Positions 1 through 7,503 of a DNA stretch of 64,000 bases are shown piece by piece; the stretch's first letter is position 1, and each line of letters opens with the position of its first letter. The stretch is from Acidovorax sp. GW101-3H11. GTDB lineage: Bacteria; Pseudomonadota; Gammaproteobacteria; Burkholderiales; Burkholderiaceae_C. The notes under the pieces are model-generated. The model had not been told where the DNA came from and made no database searches. It saw only the letters and a list, made by a program, of their open reading frames with translations. A program made the position numbers and the translations under genes. The DNA lies in assembly GCF_001633105.1 (NCBI RefSeq), contig NZ_LUKZ01000002.1, forward strand, positions 91,586 to 155,585, written 5' to 3'.

Positions 1-1
1 T

Positions 2-811
2 ACGCAGGAGGAGGGCTATCTGCTCGGCCTGTTGATTGGCGACGGAACGCTGAAGGCTGACAAGGCCGTGATTTCGGTGTGGGCCCCTGAACTCAAAGCC
101 GTGGGGCAGGGCACCGTGGCTTTTGCCGCCACCGGGGCGGACGGCATCATGCGGGCCGCCACATCGGCGGCGGCCACGTTGTCGCACCGTGCAGATTTCA
201 AAGGCTTTCAGCGGCCTGTGGCGGGGCGGGGCGAGGCTCGCCTTGCCAGCGCAGCGATCTGGAAGCTTGCGCACGATATGGGCATGGCGCCAGGCCACAA
301 GACCATCACGGCCACCATGGAGCAGCAGTCGTCAGCCTTTGTGCAGGGGCTGCTGTCTGGCCTGTTCGATGCTGATGGATCGGTGCAAGGTGCGCAGGAC
401 AAAGGTGTGAGCGTGCGTTTGTCACAGAGCGATGAGGCGCTCCTGCAAACCGTACAACGCATGCTGCTGCGCATGGGGATCGTGTCCACGCTGTACCGTA
501 ACCGCCGCCTTGCGGGAGCGCGTGACTTGCCCAACGGCAAAGGAAGCACGCAGCCCTACCTCACCCGGGCGCAGCACGAGCTGATCATCAGTGGTGACAA
601 CCTCGCGTGGTTTGCCGAGCGTGTGGGCTTTTGCGACACAGAAAAGTCAGCGCGCCTGCAGGAAGGGCTGGCGCAATACCAGCGCGCGCTCAACCGAGAA
701 CGTTTTACCGCCACCGTGCAGGCGCTGGTCGATGCGGGAACGGAGGATGTGTACGACGTCACCGTGGCCGATGTGCATGCCTTTGATGCCAATGGCCTCG
801 TCGTACACAAC
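2..811 (+). other. Intein (C-terminal 270 residues) with LAGLIDADG homing endonuclease, inside nrdJ
   Basis: This stretch is in frame with nrdJ but has no reductase homology. It holds two dodecapeptide motifs of a DOD endonuclease: LLGLLIGDG at about 20-46 and GLLSGLFDADGS at about 347-382. Both have their acidic metal ligands, so the nuclease may be active. The C-terminal splicing block reads YDVTVADVHAF...GLVVHN, and the next residue is Cys (codon 812-814). That gives the His-Asn/Cys+1 arrangement needed for protein splicing. The N-terminal splicing blocks are outside the window. The splice junction is inferred from motifs, not measured. Confidence 0.9.
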
Positions 812-2368
812 TGCGGCGAGCAGCCACTTCCGTCCTACGGCTGCTGCGACCTCGGCCCCATCATCCTCACGCGCTTCGTTCGCCACGCCTTTGGCTTCGG
901 CGGTGTGGCATCGTTTGATTTCGACGCCTTCACGCAGGCGGTGGCGCTGCAGGTGCGGGCGCTCGACAACGTGCTCGACGTGACCTTCTGGCCGCTTGCG
1001 CAGCAGCGAGACGAAGCCATGGCCAAGCGGCGCATTGGAGTGGGTTTCACGGGCATGGGCAACACGCTGGCCATGCTGTGCCTGCGCTATGACCTGCCCG
1101 AGGGGCGCACCATGGCCGCGCGCATTGCCGAGGGCATGCGCGATGCGGCCTATGCGGTGTCGGTGGAGCTGGCACGCGAGAAAGGCGCGTTTCCGAAGTT
1201 CGATGCCCGGGGCTATCTGGCGGAAGGCACCTTTGCCAGCCGTTTACCCGAGTCGCTCAAGGCGTCGATCCGTGAGCACGGCATCCGCAACAGCCACCTG
1301 CTGTCGATTGCCCCCACGGGCACGGTGAGCCTGGCATTTGCCGACAACGCCTCCAACGGCATAGAGCCGCCGTTTTCGTGGATGTACAAGCGCAAGAAGC
1401 GCGAGTCCGATGGCAGCACCACCGAGTACGCGGTGGAAGACCATGCCTGGCGCCTGTACCGCGAGCAGGGCGGTGATGTGAACGCGCTGCCGGACTACTT
1501 TGTGTCGGCGCTGGCCATGTCCGCGCAGGACCACATCGCGATGATGGAAGCGGTGCAGCCCTTTGTGGACACGGCCATCTCCAAGACCGTGAACATCCCG
1601 GCGGATTACCCCTACGAGGGCTTCAAGGACCTGTACCTGCAGGCCTGGCGCGCGCGGCTCAAGGGGCTGGCCACCTACAGGCCGAACAGCATCCTGGGCT
1701 CGGTGCTCGAAACCCATGCGGAGCCTGCGCCAGCGCCTGCTGCAGTGGCAGCGCCTGCGCCCGCCGCGCCGCCTGTGGACCCGATGCGCACCGTGATCGA
1801 AAGCCGCCCGCAGGGCGGCCTCTCGGCCGTGGCCGAAAAGCTTGAGTACTGGACGCAGGAAGGCCACAAGACCCTGTACCTCATCGTCTCCTTCCTGCCC
1901 GTTCCCACCGGTGTGAGCGGCCGCACCGTAGACCGCGCGATCGAGTTCTTCATGCCCGTGGGCCAGAGCGGCGAGTCGCAGCAGTGGATCACCTCCAGCA
2001 TGCGCATGCTCTCGCTCGCAGCACGCGGCGGTTTCCTGGAGCGGGCCCTGAGCGACATGCGCAAGGTGGCCTGGGACCGGGGCCCCGTGCGCCTGGGCCA
2101 GCACCGCAAGGACGACGGCACGCTGGTGCCGATGTGGCACGACTCCGAAGTGGCGGCCATGGCCTATGCCATCCAGAACATCCTGTCGCGCCGTGTGGCC
2201 GACCCGGTGCAGCAGCTGCTGCCGCTGGACGAGCCCGCACCGCCGCCCGTGGCCGTGCCGCAGGCCATGGCGGGCAAGAAGTGCAGCGAATGTGGTGCCC
2301 ATGCGGTGATCCGCAAGGACGGCTGCGACTACTGCACGCAGTGTGGTCACCTGGGGAGCTGTGGGTGA
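2..2368 (+). CDS. nrdJ: Adenosylcobalamin-dependent (class II) ribonucleotide reductase with intein, 3' part
   Basis: The protein reduces ribonucleotides to deoxyribonucleotides with a B12 radical and so works with or without oxygen. The gene enters from the left edge already inside an intein (to base 811). The remaining host protein is about 518 residues. It opens with CGEQPLPSYGCCDLG, the class I/II reductase active-site region (NPCGEQ in relatives). It continues with the nucleotide-site stretch APTGTVSLAF...NGIEPPFSW, then an Ala/Pro-rich linker and a TSCPD-type domain starting near PQGGLSAVAEKLEYW. It ends with a four-cysteine zinc ribbon (CSECG...CDYCTQCG). The stop overlaps the GTG start of the NnrS gene. 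The 5' end and N-extein lie outside the window. Confidence 0.93.
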   Translation, partial: TQEEGYLLGLLIGDGTLKADKAVISVWAPELKAVGQGTVAFAATGADGIMRAATSAAATLSHRADFKGFQRPVAGRGEARLASAAIWKLAHDMGMAPGHKTITATMEQQSSAFVQGLLSGLFDADGSVQGAQDKGVSVRLSQSDEALLQTVQRMLLRMGIVSTLYRNRRLAGARDLPNGKGSTQPYLTRAQHELIISGDNLAWFAERVGFCDTEKSARLQEGLAQYQRALNRERFTATVQALVDAGTEDVYDVTVADVHAFDANGLVVHNCGEQPLPSYGCCDLGPIILTRFVRHAFGFGGVASFDFDAFTQAVALQVRALDNVLDVTFWPLAQQRDEAMAKRRIGVGFTGMGNTLAMLCLRYDLPEGRTMAARIAEGMRDAAYAVSVELAREKGAFPKFDARGYLAEGTFASRLPESLKASIREHGIRNSHLLSIAPTGTVSLAFADNASNGIEPPFSWMYKRKKRESDGSTTEYAVEDHAWRLYREQGGDVNALPDYFVSALAMSAQDHIAMMEAVQPFVDTAISKTVNIPADYPYEGFKDLYLQAWRARLKGLATYRPNSILGSVLETHAEPAPAPAAVAAPAPAAPPVDPMRTVIESRPQGGLSAVAEKLEYWTQEGHKTLYLIVSFLPVPTGVSGRTVDRAIEFFMPVGQSGESQQWITSSMRMLSLAARGGFLERALSDMRKVAWDRGPVRLGQHRKDDGTLVPMWHDSEVAAMAYAIQNILSRRVADPVQQLLPLDEPAPPPVAVPQAMAGKKCSECGAHAVIRKDGCDYCTQCGHLGSCG

Positions 2369-3699
2369 CGCCCCCCCGCACCACCATTCCCCTGGGGGTC
2401 GTTGCGGGCAAGCCCTCGGCCGAGGCGCTGGCGCAGCTGGACCGGCATTGGCGCTGGCGCCATGTGATGCTGGCGCCCCACCGGCTGGGCTTTTTGCTGG
2501 CCATGGTGGTGCTGGTGGCCTCGGGGGTGTGGTGGGCGCTGGTGCAGCTGGACCGTTCCACCGGGTGGCTGGGCCTGGCCTGGGCGCTGCCGCCCCCGCT
2601 GGTGCACGCGGCGGTGATGGTGTTCGGTTTCATCCCGCTGTTTTTCTCGGGCTTTCTGTTCACGGCGGGCCCCAAGTGGCTCGGGGTGGATCCTTTGCCT
2701 CCGCAGGCGCTGCGCGGCCCCTTGCTGGCGCAGGCCGTGGGCTGGCTGCTGTGGCTGGCTGGGGCGCACCTGCATGCGGTGGTCGCGCTGGCTGGGCTGG
2801 CGCTGGCCTGGGGCGGGCTGGTGGCGATGACGCTGCAGTTCTGGGGGCGTGTGCGATTGAGCGAGGCGCAGGATCAGCTTCACGCCCGGGTGATCGCGGG
2901 GGCTTGCACGCTCGGTGCCATCAGCGTAGGGGGGCTCTGGCTCAGCCTGGCATGGGGAGCACCGGCCCTGGCGCGGGTCTGGGTGTTCTCCGGGCTGTGG
3001 GGGTTTGTGGTGGTGGTCTATGTCACGGTGGCGCACCGCATGATTCCGTTTTTCACCTCCAGCGCCATGCCCATGGTGCAGGCCTGGCGGCCGTTTTGGG
3101 TGCTGTGGCTCATGCTGGGCGCGGCGCTGCTGCAGGTGCTGGCGGCGTGGCTCGACTGGGCGGGCGTGCCCGCCAGCGCTGCAGGCCCGGCCTGGGGGTT
3201 CGCGCACGGCGCGCTGCAGCTGGTGGTGGGCGGTGTGCTGGTCTGGCTGGCCTGGGTGTGGGGGCTGGTGCAAAGCCTCAAGAACCGGCTGCTGGCCATG
3301 CTGCACATTGGCTTTCTGTGGCTGGGCGTGGCCTTCCTGATCGGTGGTATGTCGCAATGGCTGGCCTGGGGGCTGGGCATGGGGGCGCTGGGGCTCGGGG
3401 CCTTGCATGCGCTCACCATGGGCTGCCTGGCTTCGCTGATGCTGGCCATGGTCACGCGCGTGTCGTGCGGCCACAGTGGCCGCGCGCTGGTGGCCGACCG
3501 CATCGCCTGGACGCTGTTCTGGCTGCTTCAGGCGGCCACGCTGCTGCGCATCGCTGCGGCGGTGCCGGGCGTGCCCGGGGTGGCGTTGCCCTGGCTGCTG
3601 TTGCTGGCTGCAGGCCTGTGGGCTGGCACCATGGGGGCCTGGGGCGTGCGCCTGGGCCGCTGGTATGGCTGCCTGCGGGCCGATGGGCGCCCTGGTTGA
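2365..3699 (+). CDS. nnrS: NnrS family heme-copper membrane protein
   Basis: A 444-residue, very hydrophobic protein with about 12 predicted membrane spans and an N-terminal soluble stretch ending in WRWRHVMLAPHRLGF. This matches the NnrS family, whose members bind heme and copper and help cells withstand nitric oxide. Histidines such as those in HRMIPFFTSSAMP and GALHALTMGCLASLM are the conserved-looking metal-ligand candidates. I chose the GTG at 2365 because it overlaps the nrdJ stop (GTGA) and precedes the first span. Longer in-frame reading upstream is only the shadow of nrdJ. Translational coupling to nrdJ suggests co-expression at low oxygen or under nitrosative stress. Confidence 0.88.
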   Translation: MTPPRTTIPLGVVAGKPSAEALAQLDRHWRWRHVMLAPHRLGFLLAMVVLVASGVWWALVQLDRSTGWLGLAWALPPPLVHAAVMVFGFIPLFFSGFLFTAGPKWLGVDPLPPQALRGPLLAQAVGWLLWLAGAHLHAVVALAGLALAWGGLVAMTLQFWGRVRLSEAQDQLHARVIAGACTLGAISVGGLWLSLAWGAPALARVWVFSGLWGFVVVVYVTVAHRMIPFFTSSAMPMVQAWRPFWVLWLMLGAALLQVLAAWLDWAGVPASAAGPAWGFAHGALQLVVGGVLVWLAWVWGLVQSLKNRLLAMLHIGFLWLGVAFLIGGMSQWLAWGLGMGALGLGALHALTMGCLASLMLAMVTRVSCGHSGRALVADRIAWTLFWLLQAATLLRIAAAVPGVPGVALPWLLLLAAGLWAGTMGAWGVRLGRWYGCLRADGRPG

Positions 3700-3720
3700 G
3701 CCCTTTGAAGGATTGTTGTC

Positions 3721-4398
3721 ATGGCTGTCATCCCCTGGCCTCTGAGCCCTGCTTCCAAACCTGCATCCGCCGCGGCGCGTGCACCGGTGTCCGACGATGT
3801 GGCAGGCATGGCGGCGGCGCTGATCCAGTCGCGCCAGACCATCCTGCCCAAGCGCCTGGGCGCGCCGGGCCCCAGTGTGGCCGAGCTGGCGCAGATCCTG
3901 AGCGCTGCCGCGCACGCCCCCGACCACGGCCAGCTGGTGCCCTGGCGCTTTGTGTTGGTGCCTGAGGCATCGCGCACGCCGCTGGCCGATGTGTTTGTCC
4001 AGGCCCTGCTGGAGCGCGACCCCGCCGCCACGCCCGAACAGGCCGAGCAGGCGCGCGAGAAGGCCTACCGCTCGCCCGTGCTGCTGCTGGCCGTGGTGGA
4101 TGCCGAACGTGGCGACGCCGACATCGACCTGGCCGAGCGCACCGTGTCGGCCGGTTGTGCGGTGCAAAACATGCTGCTCATGGCCACGGCGCAGGGCTAC
4201 GGCTCGGCGCTCACCAGCGGCAAGGCGCTCAAGGCCGACAGCCTGCGGGCGTTGTTCCAGCTGGCGCCGTCCGAGTTGGCCCTGTGTTTCGTCAGCATTG
4301 GCACCGTGTTGTCGCGCAAGGCCGTGCGCGCGCGGCCCGTGGCCAGTGCCTATGTGAGCACGCTGGACGCCAGCCGGGGCGTGGTGCCCGGCTTTTGA
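3721..4398 (+). CDS. Nitroreductase family protein (YdjA-like)
   Basis: A 225-residue FMN-dependent nitroreductase fold. It shows the early SRQTILPKRLGAPGPS...LSAAAHAPDHGQLVPWRFV signature in which the Arg/Ser and the PDHGQLVPWRF loop contact FMN. The later AGCAVQNMLLMATAQGYGSALTSGKAL matches the helix that lines the dimer interface. The family reduces nitro groups or quinones with NAD(P)H, and the real substrate cannot be told from sequence. It starts 21 nt after nnrS with a GAAGGA ribosome site, so it probably belongs to the same transcript. Confidence 0.85.
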   Translation: MAVIPWPLSPASKPASAAARAPVSDDVAGMAAALIQSRQTILPKRLGAPGPSVAELAQILSAAAHAPDHGQLVPWRFVLVPEASRTPLADVFVQALLERDPAATPEQAEQAREKAYRSPVLLLAVVDAERGDADIDLAERTVSAGCAVQNMLLMATAQGYGSALTSGKALKADSLRALFQLAPSELALCFVSIGTVLSRKAVRARPVASAYVSTLDASRGVVPGF

Positions 4399-4439
4399 CT
4401 TGATTGCTTTGATCTGTTTTTTGACTGCGAGACTTTGTG

Positions 4440-4853
4440 ATGGAAATTGCCAGCTTTGACGATCTGCTGCATGCCGCCCGCATGCAACCCGAGCCCCAGC
4501 GCCTGTTGTTTGTGTTTGCCGCCGCCGAGCTGCCCGACGACGCCACCCCCGCGCAGCGCACGCGTTTTGAAGCCGGGCAGGGCGGTGCGCTGGTGCCGCT
4601 GATGTGCGTGGACAAAACACCGCAGGAGCTGGCCTCGTTCAGCGCGCTGGTGGAAGAGGCACAGCAGTTCACCGCCCCGGGCCACGACTGGGCCATGGTG
4701 TTTGCGGCGGCGCTGCCCGGCACCTTGAACCAGGCGCCCACCAGCGCCGATGCCGAGGCGCCCCTGCAGCGCATGGTGGACGCCATCAAGGGCGGCGCAC
4801 ATGGCGCCTACATCCCCTTCAACCGCCAGGGCCAGCCTGTGCGCCTGGGCTGA
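4440..4853 (+). CDS. Small conserved cytosolic protein of unknown function next to nrdJ
   Basis: A 137-residue acidic soluble protein with no signal peptide or membrane span. I do not recognise a catalytic motif. From memory, similar proteins in Comamonadaceae are often labelled 'ribonucleotide reductase subunit alpha', apparently because they sit beside nrdJ and not because of homology. The C-terminal part (MVDAIKGGAHGAYIPFNRQGQPV) reads like a conserved core. A GTG at 4437 directly precedes the ATG at 4440 and could also be used. The position between nitroreductase and hemerythrin in one direction suggests an operon with nrdJ. Confidence 0.7.
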   Translation: MEIASFDDLLHAARMQPEPQRLLFVFAAAELPDDATPAQRTRFEAGQGGALVPLMCVDKTPQELASFSALVEEAQQFTAPGHDWAMVFAAALPGTLNQAPTSADAEAPLQRMVDAIKGGAHGAYIPFNRQGQPVRLG

Positions 4854-4857
4854 GGCC

Positions 4858-5418
4858 GTGTCCGCCACCCCTTCGGGCCCCACCGCCCGCCACCTGCCGG
4901 GCTTCAGCGCCCCGGCCGTGGGTTTCGAGCAGCCCTTTGCCATGCTGGAGGCCTGCCACGAACGCGTTCAGCGCACCCTGGCCCTGCTCGCACGGCTGCG
5001 CGCCCATGTGCGCCAGCACGAGGCCGACACCGATGCCCGCCAGGCCGCGCGCGATGTGCTGCGCTACTTCGACATGGCCGCACCGCTGCACCACCAAGAC
5101 GAAGAACTGCATGTGTTCCCGCTGCTGCGGGCCCAGGCCAGCCCCGAGGTGCAGGCGCTGGTGCAGCGGCTGCAGCAGGACCATCTGGCGATGACGGCCG
5201 ACTGGGCGGCGGCGCGTGTGCCCTTGTTGGCGCTGGCCGAGTCTGCTGTGGCCCCGTTCACGCCCGGGGACGAGGCTGCACTCGACCGGTTTGCCCAGCG
5301 CTACGCAGACCACATCGCGGCGGAAGAGGGCACGGCCTACCCCGCCGCGCAGGCGCTGCTGGCCCCCGCTACGCTGGGGGCCATGGGGCAGGAGATGGCT
5401 GCGCGGCGCGGTGCCTGA
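4858..5418 (+). CDS. Hemerythrin domain protein
   Basis: A 186-residue all-helical protein with the spaced His/Glu ligands of a di-iron hemerythrin: CHERV near the first helix, LHHQDEELHVFPLL in the second, QQDHLAM in the third and YADHIAAEEGTAYP in the fourth. Such proteins bind oxygen or nitric oxide or store iron. The GTG at 4858 lies 4 nt after the preceding stop and fits the usual start of this group. The next upstream ATG would run far into the previous gene. It closes a run of five same-strand genes with nrdJ and NnrS, which supports a role in oxygen or NO handling. Confidence 0.85.
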   Translation: MSATPSGPTARHLPGFSAPAVGFEQPFAMLEACHERVQRTLALLARLRAHVRQHEADTDARQAARDVLRYFDMAAPLHHQDEELHVFPLLRAQASPEVQALVQRLQQDHLAMTADWAAARVPLLALAESAVAPFTPGDEAALDRFAQRYADHIAAEEGTAYPAAQALLAPATLGAMGQEMAARRGA

Positions 5419-5420
5419 TG

Positions 5421-5484
5421 TTTGCTATAAAAAATATAGCTATAAGGGTATGTTGGTCGCGCGCAGAGGCCTGTTTTTGCTTGA
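5421..5484 (-). repeat. Dispersed ~65-bp repeat, copy A (intergenic)
   Basis: An AT-rich segment (GCTATAAAAAATATAGCTAT) is followed after about 15 nt by GCGCGCAGAGGCC and a T-run. It is the reverse orientation of the family seen at 10609, 18556, 25830, 37396 (reverse) and 57467. It lies between hemerythrin and the AbrB-type gene. The rest of the 290-nt gap holds no gene I can support. Confidence 0.75.
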
Positions 5485-5709
5485 AGTAGCCGCCTGAAAA
5501 GCAGGCGCCGCAACGGTTTCTTTCTGGCGATGCCTGCCATGCTGCCTGGGCAGGGCCCGGCAGCGGTGGTGCCAAGGCGGTGGCGCGATACTTGGGAGCA
5601 TCGGTTGCCGCGCGCGAAGACACCGGCCCCGGCAGGGGGGCTGCTGGATCACGGCGCGGCTTCGCTGCTCACCGTCCGCTTTCCACCCCCAGCCCACCGC
5701 CCTGTCCGT

Positions 5710-6792
5710 ATGCGTTTCCCTTTTGTTGCCCGTGTCCTTGCCACGCTGGCCCTGGCCTGGGCGGCAGCCGCCGCCTGTGTCGCGCTTCACACCCCGCTGC
5801 CCTGGATGATCGGCCCTCTGCTGGCCACCTCGCTGGTGTCGATCGCTGGCGGGCCCACCGAAAGCTGGGGCCCGCTGCGCAATGCCGGTCAGTGGACCAT
5901 TGGCGCGGCCCTGGGCCTGTACTTCACGCCCGAGGTGGTGGCGCTGATTGGGGGCCTGTGGTGGGCCATCGTGCTGGGCATTGTGTGGGCGCTGCTCCTG
6001 GGCTGGCTGTTTGGCGCGTGGCTTTACCGCGTGCACGCACCGCGCATGCATGGTGTGCCCGCGCCCATGCTGCGCGCCACCAGCTACTTTGCGGGCGCGA
6101 TTGGGGCAGCGTCCGAGATGACCTTGCTGTCCGAACGTGAAAACGCGCGCACCGACCTGGTGGCGGCGAGCCACAGCCTGCGCCTGCTCATCGTCACGGT
6201 GACGATTCCGTTTGCATTGCAGTGGAGCGGCTTACACGGCCTCGATATCCTGCCGCCCACGCTGCGGGTGGTGAGCTGGCCTGGGCTGGCGTTGCTGGCG
6301 CTGATGACCGGCGTGGGGGCGGTGGTGATGGACCGGCTGGGCCGCGCCAACCCCTGGTTCATGGGCGCGATGCTGGTGTCCATGGGGCTCACCATGGCGG
6401 GCCTGGGTCTGTCGGCGGTGCCACAGGGGCTGGTGAATGCGGCGCAGCTGGTGATTGGTGTGAGCCTGGGCGTGCGTTTTCGCCGGGAGTTCTTGCACAC
6501 CGCGCCGCGCTGGCTGGCCTCGGTGGCCGTGGGCACGCTGGGGCTGATGGGGGTGTGTGCGTTGTTCGCCGGGGCGCTGGCCTGGGCCACGGGCCTGCCC
6601 TGGGTCACCTTGCTGCTGGGGACTTCACCGGGTGGCATCACCGAAATGGCCATCACGGCCAAGGTGCTGCAGCTGGGCGTGCCGGTGGTCACGGCGTTTC
6701 AGGTGTGCCGGTTGATTGCGGTGCTGATGCTGGTGGATCCGTTGTACCGGCGGATCTATCCCAGGGGCGAACACCAGGCACTCAAGGTTTGA
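5710..6792 (+). CDS. AbrB family membrane protein (COG3180)
   Basis: A 360-residue integral membrane protein with about 10 spans. It carries two copies of the family's internal repeat, each beginning like PLPWMIGPLLATSLVSIAGG and ANPWFMGAMLVSMGLTMAG. A third recognisable stretch, LGTSPGGITEMAITAKVLQLGVPVVTAFQVCR, is typical of the AbrB/'ammonia monooxygenase-like' group. The function of this family is not established and it is unrelated to true ammonia monooxygenase. I placed the start at the ATG before RFPFVARVLATLALAWAA, because the longer reading adds 60 residues of low-complexity arginine/proline sequence. Confidence 0.83.
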   Translation: MRFPFVARVLATLALAWAAAAACVALHTPLPWMIGPLLATSLVSIAGGPTESWGPLRNAGQWTIGAALGLYFTPEVVALIGGLWWAIVLGIVWALLLGWLFGAWLYRVHAPRMHGVPAPMLRATSYFAGAIGAASEMTLLSERENARTDLVAASHSLRLLIVTVTIPFALQWSGLHGLDILPPTLRVVSWPGLALLALMTGVGAVVMDRLGRANPWFMGAMLVSMGLTMAGLGLSAVPQGLVNAAQLVIGVSLGVRFRREFLHTAPRWLASVAVGTLGLMGVCALFAGALAWATGLPWVTLLLGTSPGGITEMAITAKVLQLGVPVVTAFQVCRLIAVLMLVDPLYRRIYPRGEHQALKV

Positions 6793-6870
6793 AAAGAAGA
6801 ACTGCACGACAAAACCGGCGCGCCCAGGGCCAGGGATGTCAAGCAAGGGCCGCCCCGCAGCGAGGGCATC

Positions 6871-6936
6871 GTCCCCCTGCCCGCGAAGCGCAGCGTAGCG
6901 AGAGCGGGGGGAAGCCGCGCAGCGGCTCAGGGGGGT
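6871..6936 (+). repeat. Partial copy of GC-rich intergenic repeat
   Basis: The CCCCCTGCCCGCGAAGCG ... GCAGCGGCTCAGGGGG segment shares its C-rich start and its final GCGGCTCAGGGGG with the two longer copies at 22021 and 54637. It sits between the converging AbrB-type and DUF3567 genes and could form a hairpin acting as a two-way terminator. Confidence 0.5.
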
Positions 6937-6939
6937 GTC

Positions 6940-7239
6940 TTAGTGCACCACCACCGGGTTCTGCGCCAGCCCCGCATAGCGGTCCAGCGCGTCTTCCACT
7001 TCTTCCTGTGTGGGGGTGTCGCGTTGCCAGGCCAGGATCTGCTCCTGGAACATCTCGGCCCAGGAGCCGTCCAGATACACCTCTTTGCCCGAACGCTTGT
7101 CCACAATTTCGAAGCCGTGGCGGGCGAGCTGGGGAATGGCGGGGGCGGTGTCGTTGAGTGCCTGGGCGCTCTTTTTCTCCACGGCGTCGGGCAGCATGTG
7201 GACCACCACGAAGGATTCTGAGTCGTAGAGCATGTGCAT
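6940..7239 (-). CDS. DUF3567 domain protein
   Basis: A 99-residue protein that begins MHMLYDSESFVVVHMLPD, the hallmark opening of the betaproteobacterial DUF3567 family. The central part is HGFEIVDKRSGKEVYLDGSWAEMFQEQI and the acidic tail is PTQEEVEDALDRYAGLAQNPVVVH. Length and sequence fit the whole family domain. Its function is unknown. I started at this methionine, which has an AGGGGAA ribosome site just upstream, not at the in-frame ATG 12 codons earlier. Confidence 0.85.
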   Translation of the reverse strand: MHMLYDSESFVVVHMLPDAVEKKSAQALNDTAPAIPQLARHGFEIVDKRSGKEVYLDGSWAEMFQEQILAWQRDTPTQEEVEDALDRYAGLAQNPVVVH

Positions 7240-7503
7240 CGTGTTCCCCTGGTTGATTTGAAATTCAGATGACACCAGTCACGCAGAGTTCAAGCCCCGG
7301 GGGCGGCTTGCGGGGTATCCCGGCGGTGGGGTGGTGTCTTGCCAGACCCTGAGAAGGCCTGCCGACCAGAACACCTGCCGCACCGCATCAACCCTGTTGC
7401 AACCAGTATTTCACGAAAACCGCAGTGCGCCGGGCTCGCGGGGCTTTTTTGCCCCGGTGGTGTGCGGCCGCAACACTTGGCGCGGGATCCGGTCTGGCGC
7501 CGT

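Noticed and set aside
2..811. Free-standing homing endonuclease gene with a start at base 32
   Set aside because: The frame continues without a stop into nrdJ through a His-Asn/Cys splice junction, so it is an intein and not a separate gene.
2347..4620. Open frame of 757 codons on the minus strand opposite nnrS and nitroreductase
   Set aside because: It is a GC-rich shadow with His/Arg/Gln-rich nonsense sequence and no domain, while both plus-strand genes are clear.
4858..5418. Longer hemerythrin start at 4750
   Set aside because: The extra 36 residues overlap the preceding gene and are Arg/Ser/Pro-rich shadow sequence.
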